From positions 13,885,585 through 13,949,584 of the forward strand of contig CM066994.1 in NCBI GenBank assembly GCA_033977485.1: DNA of 64,000 nt, given 5' to 3'. A program made the translations under genes and the position numbers. The notes beneath the pieces are model-generated. The model was not told where the DNA came from. It searched no databases and worked only from the letters and a program-made list of their open reading frames with translations. This document shows positions 46,063 to 61,856 of this stretch, one piece after another. The DNA is from Hydrangea macrophylla. Its lineage: Eukaryota > Streptophyta > Magnoliopsida > Cornales > Hydrangeaceae. Numbering within the stretch: position 1 is the stretch's first letter; each line of letters begins with the position of its first letter.

Positions 46063-47537
46063 TAATTGTAGTTTTCAAAGACTATAATCTGAATGTCAGT
46101 GTTTTGAAAGGTTACTAAACTTTGACACTAATATCAAAATTTTACACTTCCTTTGTTCCAAATTAAGAGACCCTTTTCAGTGCTCCAACTAGTGAAGAAG
46201 ATTTTTGATTGTTGTAAATTTTTAACTTTTTGTTATTGCCCTTCCTTTTATGTTTAAAACATATTCCAGTGTGACATCAAATTAAAAGTGATAAAATTTC
46301 ATACTACTCCATCCCATTTTAAGTGTCCTCCTTTAAAATTTTAACTTCTTGTTATCAATCAAGAGATTTTACACTCTGTCAGATACACTTGATCCCATAT
46401 TTTCAGAGAAACATGACAAGTGGTCCGCAAGATTTCAAATTTCAAAATTGCCAACTAGCTGTCCTAATCCCCTGGAAATAGCACTACAAGAAAATTGGTA
46501 TTGGAAACCAAAGTTTTTGTCCCTAAAAGTAAGATTTTTGTTGCAGAAAGTATTTCCAGACCAAAAAATATTTCGTTGCCCTTTCGCCGATAAATCATCC
46601 TCAAGTAGTCATACCTTATTAGCATGCTAATGTGGTGTGACGGGCTCACTGAATAACATCTCAAATTTAGGGAATAGGCAGGGCCACGGCAGCCCCTTTA
46701 AGGTTTTTAAAAAAATTTAAATCGTATTCATAAGTTTTTTTTTTTATTAATATTGGAGTCTCCAAAAATAGTATGATTATTTCTTCCTCCCCCAAAAATA
46801 TATTGGATGGCCCAAAATACAAATTTTATATATAATATGTTGGTTCAATTGTAATCTAAAAAAATATCATTTGCACAATGTTCGCCCAATTGTAATTCAA
46901 TGCATCCTCAGTATTTGGCACAACACAATTTGTTCTACTTACCAATTCAATTCAATCAAATGGTTTTTCTATCATTTTGAGTACTGCAAATTACAATCAG
47001 CAATTGCACTTATTTTCGAAAAATGTGACAACCGAAATACAACGACAGAATTACAAATGTACTAAAAAATATTTGCCTCATAGACATTGCCCTGCATAAA
47101 GCCCTCTTAGCGGATAATTTTTGATTCATCGCTTTCCAAAACTACAAAAATTAGTACTCCACACATAAAATGTGACTGACGAATGTAACGAATGTTAAAA
47201 AATAAAAATAAAAGAGGAAGCATCTCAAAATAGAATGAATGACTTCTAAATTGAATCAAAAGAATAACTCGATCTTTTTTATTACATGGTGGGACTGATG
47301 GGATACAATTTCCAAGTCTTATTAGTCTTTTTCTATGACATAGTGACCAATGAACATGAATAATTTAGAAGTCTGTCTTTTTCAATCACATGGTGTAAGG
47401 GCGGGACAAAGACCAACAAACACTAACCAATAAAAAATAAAAAAATAACCACCAACCATGTTTTTGTAGATTTCTATGGTAAGTTAATTATCTAGTAGAT
47501 TAAGATGAATCAGTCGTTATTTTAGACCATTTAGTAG
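46063..47537. other. Gene-free stretch with transposon remnants
   Basis: 46482 begins CACTACAAGAAAATTGG, the usual end of a CACTA element, but no matching inverted end was found. 46147 and 46306 have stretches resembling Stowaway/Tourist MITE ends (CCATCCCATTTTAAGTGTCC). A palindrome of the family described at 57338 lies at 46606-46660. No gene recognised. Confidence 0.45.
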
Positions 47538-48177
47538 TAAAATATAGGTTTAATTACACTGACCTTCCTTGAGTTTAGGTCTAATTATACGGACCTTCTT
47601 TGAGCTTTTCAAAATTACCCGAATCTCTCCTGAGTTTAGCATTTAGGTAATAATTTATCCCCTCCGTTACTCTCCGTTAGTAAAACATTAAATGTAATTA
47701 CACGGACCTCCTTTGAGGTTTTCAAAAGTATCCGGCCTCCAATTTGATTCTGCCACATTATCACTTTTTAAATAGAATTCACGTTAAGATATATGGAGCT
47801 TTTATTTGGAGAAATTATCGGGTAGGCTTATCACACCACATTAGTATGTTATCACACCACATTAGTATGTCTCGGCTCCAATTTTAAACAACCCCTATAG
47901 GAATCTGGTCCTAGAGGACTCCTTTAACACAGAAGTAGCATAGCATGATGGAGACACCGCTATTAGACGATACTGTCAGAAGACTCAACCTCCGTAGCCG
48001 GTCGGAGGCGAAGATATCTTGGAAGCTGGCCACGGAGCTGTGAATGTCTTACGCTAGTGCTGAGCAATCAATTATTGGAAAGATTGCTGAATCCGAAGAA
48101 CACGAGGAGAACCAGTTTCTAGAGGGTGTTAAGAAAGGACTTGCCAAGCCCCCAAATGGTGTTCCTACTGTATCCAA

Positions 48178-49302
48178 ATGAAGGTGATATCATGGAATGT
48201 AAGGGGCTTAGGGAGAATGGAGAAACGTAGGGCAGTTCGTAAATTAATTTCAGAGGAGAAAGTGAACTTGATGTTCATACAAGAATCCAAGCTAAGTGAG
48301 GTGAACCACAGATTATTGAAGCAACTGGGCGGAAACCGAATGGACAAAATAGAGATGGTTCGATCAGAAGGTGCATTAGGGGGGCTGATCTGTCTGTGGG
48401 AGGATGCCTTTTTTTAGGTGAATAATGTTTTTACCAATTTTAGATTTATTATTTTACAAGGTGTTATTCGTAATTTAAATTTTTTGGTTGTTTTCAGCAA
48501 TGTGTATGCCCCGAATCAAGTGAGAGATAAACAAGAGTTGTGGGAAGAATTGCTTGGATGGAAAGCTCACTTAACCGAGCCATGGTGCATGGGAAGGGAT
48601 TTTAATTCAGTAATGGATTCAAGCGAGAAACTCGGTGAAATTTTCAATCGCAAAGATGCATCTAACTTCAATCAATTCATCAGAAATGGGCAGCTTTTCA
48701 ATCTTAACCTCCACGGATGATCTTTCACCTGGTCTAGCAATCGAGATGAGGTTAAAATGGTAAGATTGGATATATTTCTTGTTTCGACGGAGTTTACTTC
48801 TAGATTTGCTGTCCTTAATCAGTGGAGCCATCCCAGAGGGTTATCTGACCACTGTCTAATTGCCCTTGGAGATGCTGGAAGTGATTGGGGGCTTTCTCCC
48901 TTCAGATGTTTTAATAGTTGGGTTGAGTTTACGGGTTTGAAAGAAGACATTAATAAAATTTGGGAGGTATCAGGCTCTATCCACTCGGCAGGCTCAAACA
49001 TTAAAGCAAAATTATGGAAATCTAAGTCCTTAATAAGATCAAAGCTTAAAGCCAGAGGTTCGTCACGTGAAAATAAAATCAAGTCTCTGGAGGTTCTTAT
49101 TGATTCTTTTAAACGGAAACAAGAGTTGCACTCGTTATCTGTGGAAGAGAAAAGGACTCGATCCAAGGCTATTATTTGTGAACTTTGGAAAGAATATAGA
49201 TTAGAAGAAGGCTGGTGGCGTCAGAAATCTCGTGTCAAGTGGCTGAAAGAAGGTGATAGAAATACCTCATTTTTTTTCATTTTGTGGCTGCAAATAGAGT
49301 AA
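48178..49302 (+). pseudogene. LINE ORF2: endonuclease part
   Basis: The APE-type endonuclease reads SWNVRGLG, FIQESK (catalytic Glu), NVYAPN, GRDFNS, RLDIFLV and SDHCLI in order, with stops after EDAFF and NLHG. The family nicks target DNA to prime reverse transcription. A linker with WW-QKSRVKWLKEGDRNTSFF, usual before the polymerase, ends in a frame break near 49300. Confidence 0.9.
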
Positions 49303-49375
49303 GGAAGAACAACATTCAAAGCTGATTATTAATGGACGCACAGAATCGGAACCGAGAGTTATCAGAATAGCTATA

Positions 49376-50773
49376 TTGGAATATTTCAAAAGGCAGTTTC
49401 AAGAAGATTTTGGTATCAGACCTATTATGGATGGCTCAGGTTTCAAATCTTTAAATCGTCAACAAGCTGCATCTCTGGAATCCAATTTTTTGGAGGAGGA
49501 AGTTCTCAATGCTTTGGAACAATGTGATAGTAATAAAGCCCCAGGTCTTGATGGTTTTAATTTGGGGTTCATTAAGCTCAAATGGGGTTTTATTAAGAAG
49601 GAATTTATGGGTTTTTTTACAAGAATTCTTTGTGCAAGGTAGGATCTCTAAGGGTCTCAACTCCTCTTTCATTACTCTTGTGCCTAAGCAAAAATCTCCG
49701 AATTTGCTTAGCCATATTCGACCAATTAGCCACATTGGGTGTACTTATAAGATATTGGCAAAGGTCCTTGCCAATAGGTTGAAAAAGATTATGAATGTGG
49801 TTGTGGGGTCTAATCAAATGGCTTTTATAAAAGACCATCAGATTATTGATTGTATGTTGATCGCCTCAGAGATTGCTCATTCCATGACAAACATGTTCTG
49901 AATCTAAAAAGTGTTTGAGGAATTAGCTCAATGGCTAGGGTTAGTAAACGCCATTTTTAAGTTGTATTCAAATAATTTGATTTCCATGTATCGTTGTAGA
50001 TTGGTATGTAAGATTAATGAATTCAGCATAGATGTAGAGTTAATCAAATTCACCTATGAATATTTTGAAGTTCAAGAGTAACAATTAGTGGTTGATTATC
50101 TTAGTTTGGATCAACAGAAATTAATGTTGATTGTATCAGTTTAAGAATCTCTATAAGTTGATTAACCTTTTTTCTGAAAAAAATAGTAAGTTGCATAACT
50201 TCAATAAGCAGTCTTTGGTGTATGATAAATGCATATGAACAAATCATTGGCTCAGGTTTAAGACAAGAAGCTCCTCTCTCCCCTTTTTTGTTCAATATGG
50301 TGGGAGAGGGACTCAACGTGTTGATAAACACAGCGATCGAAAAAGGTCTTCTCACAAGTTGGCAGATTGGTCACAGTAATCTTTCTATCTCCCATGTCCA
50401 ATATGCTGATGACACCATTTTTTTTGGTAAAGCAGATTTTTCTCAGTTCCGTACAATGAAGAGAATCTTACGTTGCTTCGAACTTGTATCTGGGTTGAAA
50501 GTGAACTTCTCCAAAAGCTCTGTAATTGGGTATGGGGTGGACTCGGAGATCATCAATGATTGGGCATCCCAGATCTATTGCCGGCAGAAAAATCTTCCTT
50601 TCACTTACCTAGGTTTTCCCTTAGGAGCAAACCCGAATAGAATTTCCACATGGGAACCGGTACTGGACAGAATTCGAAGCAAACTTGCTGGGTGGAAAGA
50701 AAATTTTTTGTCCAGAGGGGGTAGGTTGACTCTCATTAAGTCGGTTCTGAATAGTATCCACTCTTTTGGGTAA
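49376..50773 (+). pseudogene. LINE ORF2: reverse transcriptase part
   Basis: Segments in changing frames: KAPGLDGFN, SSFITLVPKQKSP, RPISHIGCTYKILAKVLANRLK and QMAFIKDHQI. The middle of the palm (the DFEKAFD region) is replaced by unrelated sequence at 49905-50220. Then come GLRQEAPLSPFLFNM, the catalytic YADDTIFFG, SGLKVNFSKS and LPFTYLGFPLG. Inactive. Confidence 0.9.
49905..50220 (+). other. Foreign segment within the LINE polymerase, tRNA-like start
   Basis: About 315 bp with no LINE similarity. Near its start is GAGGAATTAGCTCAATGGCT, which fits an internal polymerase III A box, and about 40 bases later a weak TTCAAAT B-box-like stretch. It might be a tRNA-derived SINE or a rearranged fill-in. 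No clear target duplication seen. Confidence 0.3.
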
Positions 50774-50975
50774 TATTTTGATTTGGAGGCTGCTTTTTCT
50801 TTCAACGGTCTGGTCACTGTGGATGCATAGAAACGAAGTTGCATTTTCAGAAAAGTAAGTGGATATGGAAAGTACATGTGAGTTGATCCACATGCGGGCC
50901 ATCTGGTGGTTCAAAGCATTGAGGCCAGAGTGTTTATACCCAATCGTTGATATGGTACGCTAGATTAAGCCCTCA

Positions 50976-51470
50976 ATGTATATTCCTAGAGCCCCCAAAT
51001 CCCTGACACAAGCTCTCTGGGTCACTCCGGAAGAGGGTTGGTTGAAACTGAATGTAGATGGTGTAGCAAAAGAGAAACTTGGACCGGCGGGCATTGGAGG
51101 GGTATTGAGAAACTCACAAGGGGTGATATTGGCCCTTACTCGAAGAATTTTGGGGTAAACGAATCCAACTGTGCAAAGCTTTTAGCTTTATTGGAAGGCC
51201 TTCGTCTTTTTCTCAGAACAGAAAAGGTGGAAGTGGTGAACTTTACTATAGAAAGTGATTCTTAGGTGGTTGTATCATGGATACTTAACTAGTAAAAAAG
51301 GCCATGGAAACATAGAGGGGTATTTTTGGATATAGATGAAATGTGGAGCCGGATATTACAGGTCAAGATTGTCAAACTGAACCATGTGCCTTGGAACGTA
51401 AATGGCTTTGCTGATTACCTTGCAAAGTTTGGGATCTTGAGAATAATTCCTTTTGAGGCAGTTTTTTAAG
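50976..51470 (+). pseudogene. LINE ORF2: C-terminal RNase H
   Basis: Plant-type RNase H with WLKLNVDGVAKEKLGPAGIGGVLRNSQG, ALLEGLRLF, a TIESDS motif and a final LNHVPWNVNGFADYLAKFG. One frame change near 51155 and stops at 51265 and 51290 interrupt it. This domain is common in plant L1 LINEs. Confidence 0.85.
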
Positions 51471-54439
51471 GGGCTCTTGTAGCATTTTTCTAGTGTTTTG
51501 CTATGGTCTTTTGAGATGGCTGTGTTTCAGTGGGTTCATTTTTGGAACAGTGTTCCTTTCACTGCTTCAGCAAGGAACCTACTAATCGGTTTGGGATTGG
51601 GAGGGTTTTCGGTGTGCGTTTTCTTTTGGAGTGGTGTTTTTTTTTTAATTCTAGGGTCGGAGAGCTTTTTTCTCCTTTTGGCGTGTATGAGTTTTTTGGC
51701 GTGTGTTTTCTTTTGTGATGGGTGGTTTTATCTCATCGCGTCGTGTGTACCTAGCTTACCTACTTGTACCTCGTTGAATTGTCTGCCTTGGCAATTTTAG
51801 GGAGTGCTTTCTTTTGGCCTTTTGTAGGCTAATGTTTGCTAAGTAGAGTTGTAAGTGCTTGGGCCAGTTTGGAGAGATTCTTATCTCAAACCATGTTCCA
51901 AGTTTTTGGTCTACTACATCGAGATATCTAATCAGTTTTGGGGCTGTAATTTTCCATTGGAAGAAAAGTTTCCAAAGTCCTAGAGACATACTGATTCTCT
52001 AAAGGACATGGATGCAAAAGGTCTGCGACCGCTGTTTTTGGTATGGGTGTTTTTTTTATTTTGAAAACCTACGTTTGTTGAGAAAATGGAGGTATTTCTG
52101 GTTTGGGTTTGTACTTGCTCCAAAACTTCTGCTTTATGAGATCTGTTTGCTGCTATACTGCTTGTTCTCTTTATATGCTGCTGATTTCTAGGTCGATATT
52201 TTGCGTCTGCGGGCGCTTGAGCCTGGTTGGGGGTATAGGTTTTTGGTGAGTAGTAGTGTTGTGGTGCATAAAGCTCAAAGTTGGGGCTCTTTGGATCTTC
52301 TCGGCTCATTTTGCTTGGGGGATAGTTTTTGGTTTTTCTTTTTGCAAGCTGCTCACTTGGGTGATGTCTTCTTTGGGGCGTCTATAGTTTGCTAATGTGA
52401 AGCAGAACAAAAAACATTTCAACTGTTTCTTGATATAGTGCAAGTGCAACATGGATTGCTTCTTCTTGTATTTGCTCATAGTTGCTGTTGCTAAATCAGG
52501 AGGAGAAGACCTTTGGCTGCCTGGGGATGCTGCTGGTTTTGGGCGGCTTTTTGTTTTTTCAGTTTGTTGCTGCCAAAATTGTGCTGGTGCTGCCAAAATG
52601 ATGCTGCTACTATTGCCAAAATGCATGTACTGGTTGATCAGGAGAATTGCTATATACAAATGCTCTGGTCTTATTGGTGCTGCTGTCTAGGTCCTCTGCC
52701 GGTTGATCAGTTTATGCAAAGCCTGTGTGGAGTAGAGTTTCGTTTAGAAGGATTTCTATCATTGGCCTACAAATGGGTGTTGTGATGCTGAACCTTCGTT
52801 GTGCTTTTATACTTGACATTTGGTTTGAGTTTGGAAAATACATTAGAAGGAGAGGAGATGAACTGTAGCGAATCTGAATAATAAACATATCAAGTGTTTT
52901 TTTCATTGAAAAAACACTTGTTCATAGTTTTGGAATGGTCCTTTATTGCTTGCTTGTTGTTGGAAGAACACTTGCAAAAACACTTGGAAAATACTTGCAA
53001 GTGCAACTGGAGGGTTTTTTTTTTGTTTGTTTTTTTCTAGTATTACTTGCTCAGGATGTTCATAGTTTCAGTTAGCTATATAAGGAGGAGAGGATTTTTG
53101 GCTGCCTGGAGATACTGCTGTTTTAGGGAGCTTGATGGTACATGTGCTGCATAATTTATACTTGTGCTTATGCTAACTTTTAGTTTTTGCGATTTGGTGG
53201 TTCTTTTCCTGAAACTTTTAAAAGGGAGATTGTTTCAAATTGGAACTAGCTGGTTGAATTTTTGGTCCTTTTGACTTCTTTTTGTGGATTCCATTTATGT
53301 GATGTATATGTAATTTGCGATGCTTATCGCTTTGTAATTGACTATATCAATGAAATTTGCTGTTAAAAAAAAGTACGTTGATGTGGTGTGACCCTCTAAT
53401 CTAGGTAATACATATATCCCCTATTTTAAAATTTTAAATTTATTGAGTCCGTCATACCACGTTAGCATGCTGATGTCATGCGACTCTAATATCAACCATA
53501 CATTTACCCCAAATTTGCATGGGATTATGACATGTGGATGGCAGGTTTTTTTTTTGGCTGGTTGGCAGAAAAAAAGCTTATAAGGGTATTTTGGGAAGAT
53601 AAATACAATTATTTGCTGACCTAAGCATTTCTTGTTATGGGCTTTTAACGTTTTACTAGCGGAGGGGGCAAATCGTTACCTAAATACTAAACTCAGGGGA
53701 GGTTCGTGTAATTTTGAAAACCTCAAGGGAGGTCCGTGTAATTATATTGAACGTTTTCTGAACGGAGGGTAACAGAGGGTGCAAATTGTTACCTAAATAC
53801 TAAACTCAAGAAGGTCCGTGGAATTTTGAAAAACTCAAGCAAGGTCCGTGTAACTAGACCTAAACTCAGGAGAGGTCCGTGTAATTAACCCTAAAATATA
53901 ATAACTAGTTGAAGTGTTGTACCATTTGAAAACGGAGATTTAGGCATGTTAGAATAATAACAGAGAGGGAGAGAATGAGACATTATAAGATTGAGTATTG
54001 TATTGAATGATGTATTTAATCATACATAATGCACCTTTATATAGGCTAGTAAGGAGACCTAGAGAGGGAAAGAGAGAAGTACAATGTGTAGTACGACTAG
54101 TAGTACAGAATGAACCTAAACATAGTGTGTGGTAAGGTGCAACAATGGATGAACCTAGATTAATACTACTAATGGAAACAACTTGAGTTTGGAAATTTAA
54201 TCATGAAGTCGTCTTGATGGTAGAGCCTTTGTGATGAACAGTGGAGTGAGTCAGATGGTAAATCACTCTATTTTAGAGTACAGTTCAGATCATGCAGACT
54301 CAATAGCAACAGTCTCCATAGTCTGAGAGTGCCGACTCATACTAACAATTGGTGCGGTTGATGGTCCGACTGTAGAGGGCGCTTGAGGTATGGTGGCCAG
54401 AGGTTCGGTGGTGGCCAGGAGGTGGTAGATAAAGGTCTA

Positions 54440-54900
54440 ACGGAGTAGGTGGCCGGGTGGTGAAGTTGGTGAATTAAGGTCTGACCAGTCGGAGGTCCGA
54501 CGAAAAAAGAGGCCCTAGTTGTGTGAGATCAGGTCGAACAGAGATCCGATAGAGGTCGGGTTGATGAGGTTAAGATCGGGTTGATCAGGAGGACCGATAG
54601 AGAGGCCGGGTAGATGAGGTAGACATTTGGCCGATCGAGAGGTCTGATAGAGAGGCCTGTTGATGATGGTTGAGATCTGGCCGATCGAGAGGTCCGATAA
54701 AGAGGCCAGGTGGTGAGAATTGAGATTCGGCTGATCCAGAGTTTCGATAGAGAAGCCGGTTGGTGAGGTAAAGATTCGGACGATCGAGAAGTCCGATAGA
54801 GAGGCCAGTGTGATCAACCGATTGGTGAGATGTAGGTCGGGCTAATCGGGAGGTCTGATAGAGGCCGGCTGATGGAGGTAAGGCCGGCTGATGGAGGTAA
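54440..54900 (+). repeat. Minisatellite in the short-LTR element
   Basis: About seven to eight units of 50-60 bp with variants of CGATCGAGAGGTCCGATAGAGAGGCC. The long minus-strand ORFs are repeat translations. Confidence 0.8.
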
Positions 54901-55216
54901 TGATGATGATGTGGTTGTTGAGTAAGACCAAACAATGGGCTAGGCTTGGTAGAAGGGGTCTAGTTCGATGGGGGTGGTGGTGATGAGAGGTTAGAGAGGG
55001 AAAATGGGTGGCAGACATTGGGCGTAGGTAAATATTAGGGGGTGGGCTGGGCTTGGCCAGTGATACGGTATGGGCTTGATTTGGGCAAATATAAAATCTT
55101 AGGATTTGGTTGGTTGATTGGCTTGGTAGATTTAGGCGTGAAAGTGGGTGGCAGATTGGTCATGTTATGGATTTATGGGTTCAATGAATTAAAGTAGCAG
55201 TTTGGTGGTGAGTGAT

Positions 55217-56540
55217 TGTTAGGAAACTGTGTTCCCAGAATCCATTGACAGCGCGTATAAGTTAGTACTGCAAAAAAATTACGTGAAAACTACGATGACC
55301 CTACAAGGGCGGAACTAGGGTTACCTTAAACTGCTAAAACGGATTGCTGTAGTAGACGAATCGAGAACACGGGCTCGATAACAGCTCACAATCTTCTACC
55401 GTATTCCTTTACTGCCAGAATATCGAACTGAGTGTGGGCTCTTTCAAAATCTTTTCTGTTTTCTGCTCTCCCTCTTTTACGCTCTCTTTTCTATTCCAAG
55501 TTATAATTCTCTATATAGAAAAGTGCTAACCGAGGAGAGAGCCAAATCAGCATATATATATATAGGCTACGATAGGGACCATAAGAAGTCAATAAGGAAT
55601 AGACTTCCTTATGGAATTAGGAAACCCTAATTCGAACTGAATCAGATTCCTATTTTCATAAATTATAATTCATACCACTAAAGAATTATAATTGCACTCC
55701 TACCCTTATCTCAAAAATATATTTCGAGCTCCATATTATTAAATGCTTATTATCTCCCCATGTTAAGAATACAAATATCCATTAATTAAATATAATTATT
55801 GACAATCATATTTAATTAATTTCTTAAAATTCCTTGAGATCCTCTGCTTAATTTATCTGATATGTCGGATATAAAATCCACCTGCAGGGTTTGACATAAT
55901 CAAAACTTATAAGCTTTCTCAAGGGGATATCATCAATCCCAAAATTGAGACATGGATTCTATCATTAATTAATATCCACCACACAATTAATATTGCCACC
56001 CAATCCAATGAGATATTGACCCATTTAAGGATCTCACCCTTTTAGGGATCAAAGTGTAAATAACAAATGTACGTGTATACAAATTAACTTATGATTTAGA
56101 GCATAAGCACTCATAATAGCCATGAGGTATTAATTATATTATAAGTCAGTATAAAGATAATTACCCCAAGTCAGTCCCGTTTAATACACAAAGTGTACCA
56201 GCATAGTGAGTTGAAACTATACCGTTTTCCGTAGTCAAAACAAACCTACTACAACACCATGCTGCAGTCCTACCGATGGTGTGTCCAATCCCATCTAAGA
56301 CTGTAAACCAAAATCTTACATTCTATAATATCTGATGGCCTGATCTTCCGTGTGTAAGCTGAACTCTACATACCAAACCACCTACTATATAGAATGAGAG
56401 ACACACATGCATAATATTAAATAAATAATATAACACAAACATTGTCCACACAGATTCTCATAAAAAATGGATTAACTAATTTATTAAATGAATAATAAAT
56501 CAACTACATAAAGCATGGTTTTTAGTATATATCCCTAACA
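55217..56540 (-). mobile_element. Solo LTR nested in the short-LTR element
   Basis: A 1324 bp unit with termini TGTTAGGAAAC and ATCCCTAACA and the exact duplication GTGAT (55212-55216 and 56541-56545). No interior. Orientation is a guess: the minus reading TGTTAGGGATATATAC resembles copia LTR starts common in plants. Confidence 0.8.
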
Positions 56541-57337
56541 GTGATGAGGATTGATAGTTTCAATATTGGTGACAAATTTGTGATCCTATGGGTAATGGTA
56601 TGGCTTCGGATTGTTGGTGAGGTGATGAATGATATATGGAATGGTGGTGATGATATTGTGGGTCAGTGTTGGGATGGATGCATGGTGCAAATTGGTTGTG
56701 ATGTAGTGTGTTTGGTTCGGAATGGTAATGGAACAATGAAAGGCTTGTTTGGTTGGTATGATTACAGCGGAAGGAGAGCGAAAGGTATGATGTTTATTTG
56801 AACGAGGTCTGGCGGGTGACATGAACGTCACCCACCAGTGGTAGTGGAATACGATGTTGTAGACAAGGCCCAGGAGCTTATAGCACGGGTACCATGTTAG
56901 AATAATAACAGAGAGGGAGAGAATGATACAATATAAGATTGAGTGCTGTATTGAATGGTGTATTTAATCATACATAATGCACCTTTATATAGGCTAGTGA
57001 GGAGACCTAGAGAGGGAAAGCGAGAAGTACAATGTGTAGTATGACTAGTAGTACAGAATGAACCTAGACATAGTGCGTGGTAAGGTGCAACAATGGATGA
57101 ACCTAAATTAATATTCTACTAATATTCTAACAAAGCAAAATTATCATAAAAATTTTTTTTTTTTTCGAACCAAAACTGCTTTTCGCACAAAACTCAAAAG
57201 CAAAACTCATGCGACATCCAAGAGTTCCAAAAATTATCCTAAGCTTTAACAACTGATAACGTTCTACTGAAATAGATTTCACGAAAAGCCAGCTACATTT
57301 GATCTTGGATAGCCAATTCAATAGCTTCAAAATAGCA

Positions 57338-57606
57338 TAAGTTATTCAGTGAGCCCGTCATACCACATCACCATGTTAATGTGGTGTGATAGTTTAATTG
57401 TATGGCGACATGTGACTTTTTAAAAATGTGAAGATGACATGTATGAAAGTTGCATGTCCCTGAGGAAATAGGGGGCATAATTATTTAAAAAATCTATAAG
57501 GACATTGGTTATATCCACATTCTTTAAAATGAGTCATTCAATTAAGGCGTCATACCACATCTGCATAATAACGTAGTGTGATTAGCTCACTGAATAATAT
57601 CTCCCA
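57338..57606. mobile_element. Palindromic MITE upstream of the beta-glucosidase gene
   Basis: Ends GTTATTCAGTGAGCCCG and GCTCACTGAATAATAT are inverted, each followed by its own internal palindrome (CATACCACATCACCATG...TAATGTGGTGTG). Arms of about 60 bp. Related palindromes lie at 46606, 47829, 53373 and 53445. No clear target duplication. Confidence 0.6.
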
Positions 57607-57861
57607 AAGTAGGTGGAGTTATTCTATAAAATTATGGGACTGAAGTTGTAAAGTTTTGATACCAAATTAGAGTGTATGATACTTCCTCGAAGAACCCAAT
57701 TAGGAAAATTCAGTGTGCAATACAAGGATGCATGTATCATAGAACTTTCCTATCTTTTGTAGTCTACTATGGACAACACCCACCAAAATGGAAATCTTAG
57801 TTTTCTTTTTTCTTTTTTTTCTTATTTTCCCCTTTTTGTGGCCCATCAACCATATGGGTGT

Positions 57862-57870
57862 TATATATAA
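57862..57870 (+). promoter_or_regulatory. TATA box of the beta-glucosidase gene
   Basis: GTTATATATAAG lies 88-96 bp upstream of the start codon at 57958, which places a transcription start near 57895 and gives a short leader. Confidence 0.55.
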
Positions 57871-57957
57871 GTGATCAGTTGAGTTCAACTTTTTCCCAAC
57901 CAAAGTGGAAATCTTACTATTTTTTCCGCTAAACAGTCAAAAGGGGAACTTGAAAGC

Positions 57958-61694
<3,737 letters not shown>

Positions 61695-61799
61695 CTATTC
61701 CAATTGTGTATCTACATTTATTCATTTTTGACAGAGACAAATCACCATACATACATGGTTTGAAAACAACAGTTTATAGCTTCTTTGTTGTATTAAAAT

Positions 61800-61856
61800 G
61801 CAGAGAGGCTGATACATAGTGATTGTGAGTGTGTATGTAACATTTATTGATTCGTG
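61800..61856 (+). repeat. Duplicated 3' end of the beta-glucosidase gene
   Basis: CAGAGAGGCTGATACATAG and the following 35 bases repeat, with changes, the last codons, stop and first UTR bases at 61675-61725. The copy lies in the 3' UTR region about 125 bp downstream. Confidence 0.7.

Larger units (their letters stand above)
47935..53372 (+). mobile_element. Broken L1-type LINE
   Basis: A short ORF1-like start (about 47948-48178, METPLLDDTVRRLNL, one stop) precedes ORF2. ORF2 carries endonuclease, reverse transcriptase and RNase H in fragments (see next entries). A 1.9 kb tail without coding signal ends in TAATTGACTATATCAATG and a short A run at about 53372. Most of ORF1 is missing. The insertion split a palindrome: CACACCACATTAGTATG lies just before and GTACGTTGATGTGGTGTG just after. 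The possible target duplication (GTATGT/GTACGT) is short and imperfect. Confidence 0.85.
47547..53891. mobile_element. 6.3 kb element with Mutator-like ends, TSD TAAAATATA, holding a LINE
   Basis: Ends GGTTTAATTACAC and GTGTAATTAACCC are inverted with one mismatch. Complementarity continues inward over at least 130 bp (GACCTTCCTTGAGTTTAGG against CCTAAACTCAGGAGAGGTC). The 9-bp duplication TAAAATATA (47538-47546 and 53892-53900) is exact. The ends resemble those of 43980-45165. No transposase is seen; nearly the whole interior is a LINE, so this was probably a small foldback element into which the LINE inserted. Confidence 0.8.
53947..57131 (-). mobile_element. Short-LTR non-coding retroelement
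   Basis: Direct repeats of about 235 bp at 53947-54180 and 56895-57131 share TGTTAGAATAATAACAGAGAG and most of their length. The right one ends TATTCTAACA, the inverse of the start. The flanks AGGCA and AAGCA differ at one base. On the minus strand TGGTACCCGTGC follows the right repeat and matches 9 of 12 bases of the initiator-tRNA primer site TGGTATCAGAGC, suggesting minus orientation. The interior (about 1.4 kb without the solo LTR) is non-coding. The left repeat's inner end is degenerate. Confidence 0.7.

Noticed and set aside
46482..46640. CACTA element starting CACTACAAGAAAA
   Set aside because: Only one terminus is visible; no inverted partner or 3-bp duplication was found, so it was kept only as a remnant note.
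51498..52785. ORFs of 79-109 residues with hydrophobic or phenylalanine-rich stretches
   Set aside because: They lie in the LINE tail on both strands, overlap each other, and resemble no family; the tail is ordinary LINE 3' sequence.
54515..54935. Minus ORFs with repeated LSIG-PDQPDLN motifs that look like a repeat protein
   Set aside because: Produced by the minisatellite; the unit varies in length and no start context or conserved domain supports a gene.
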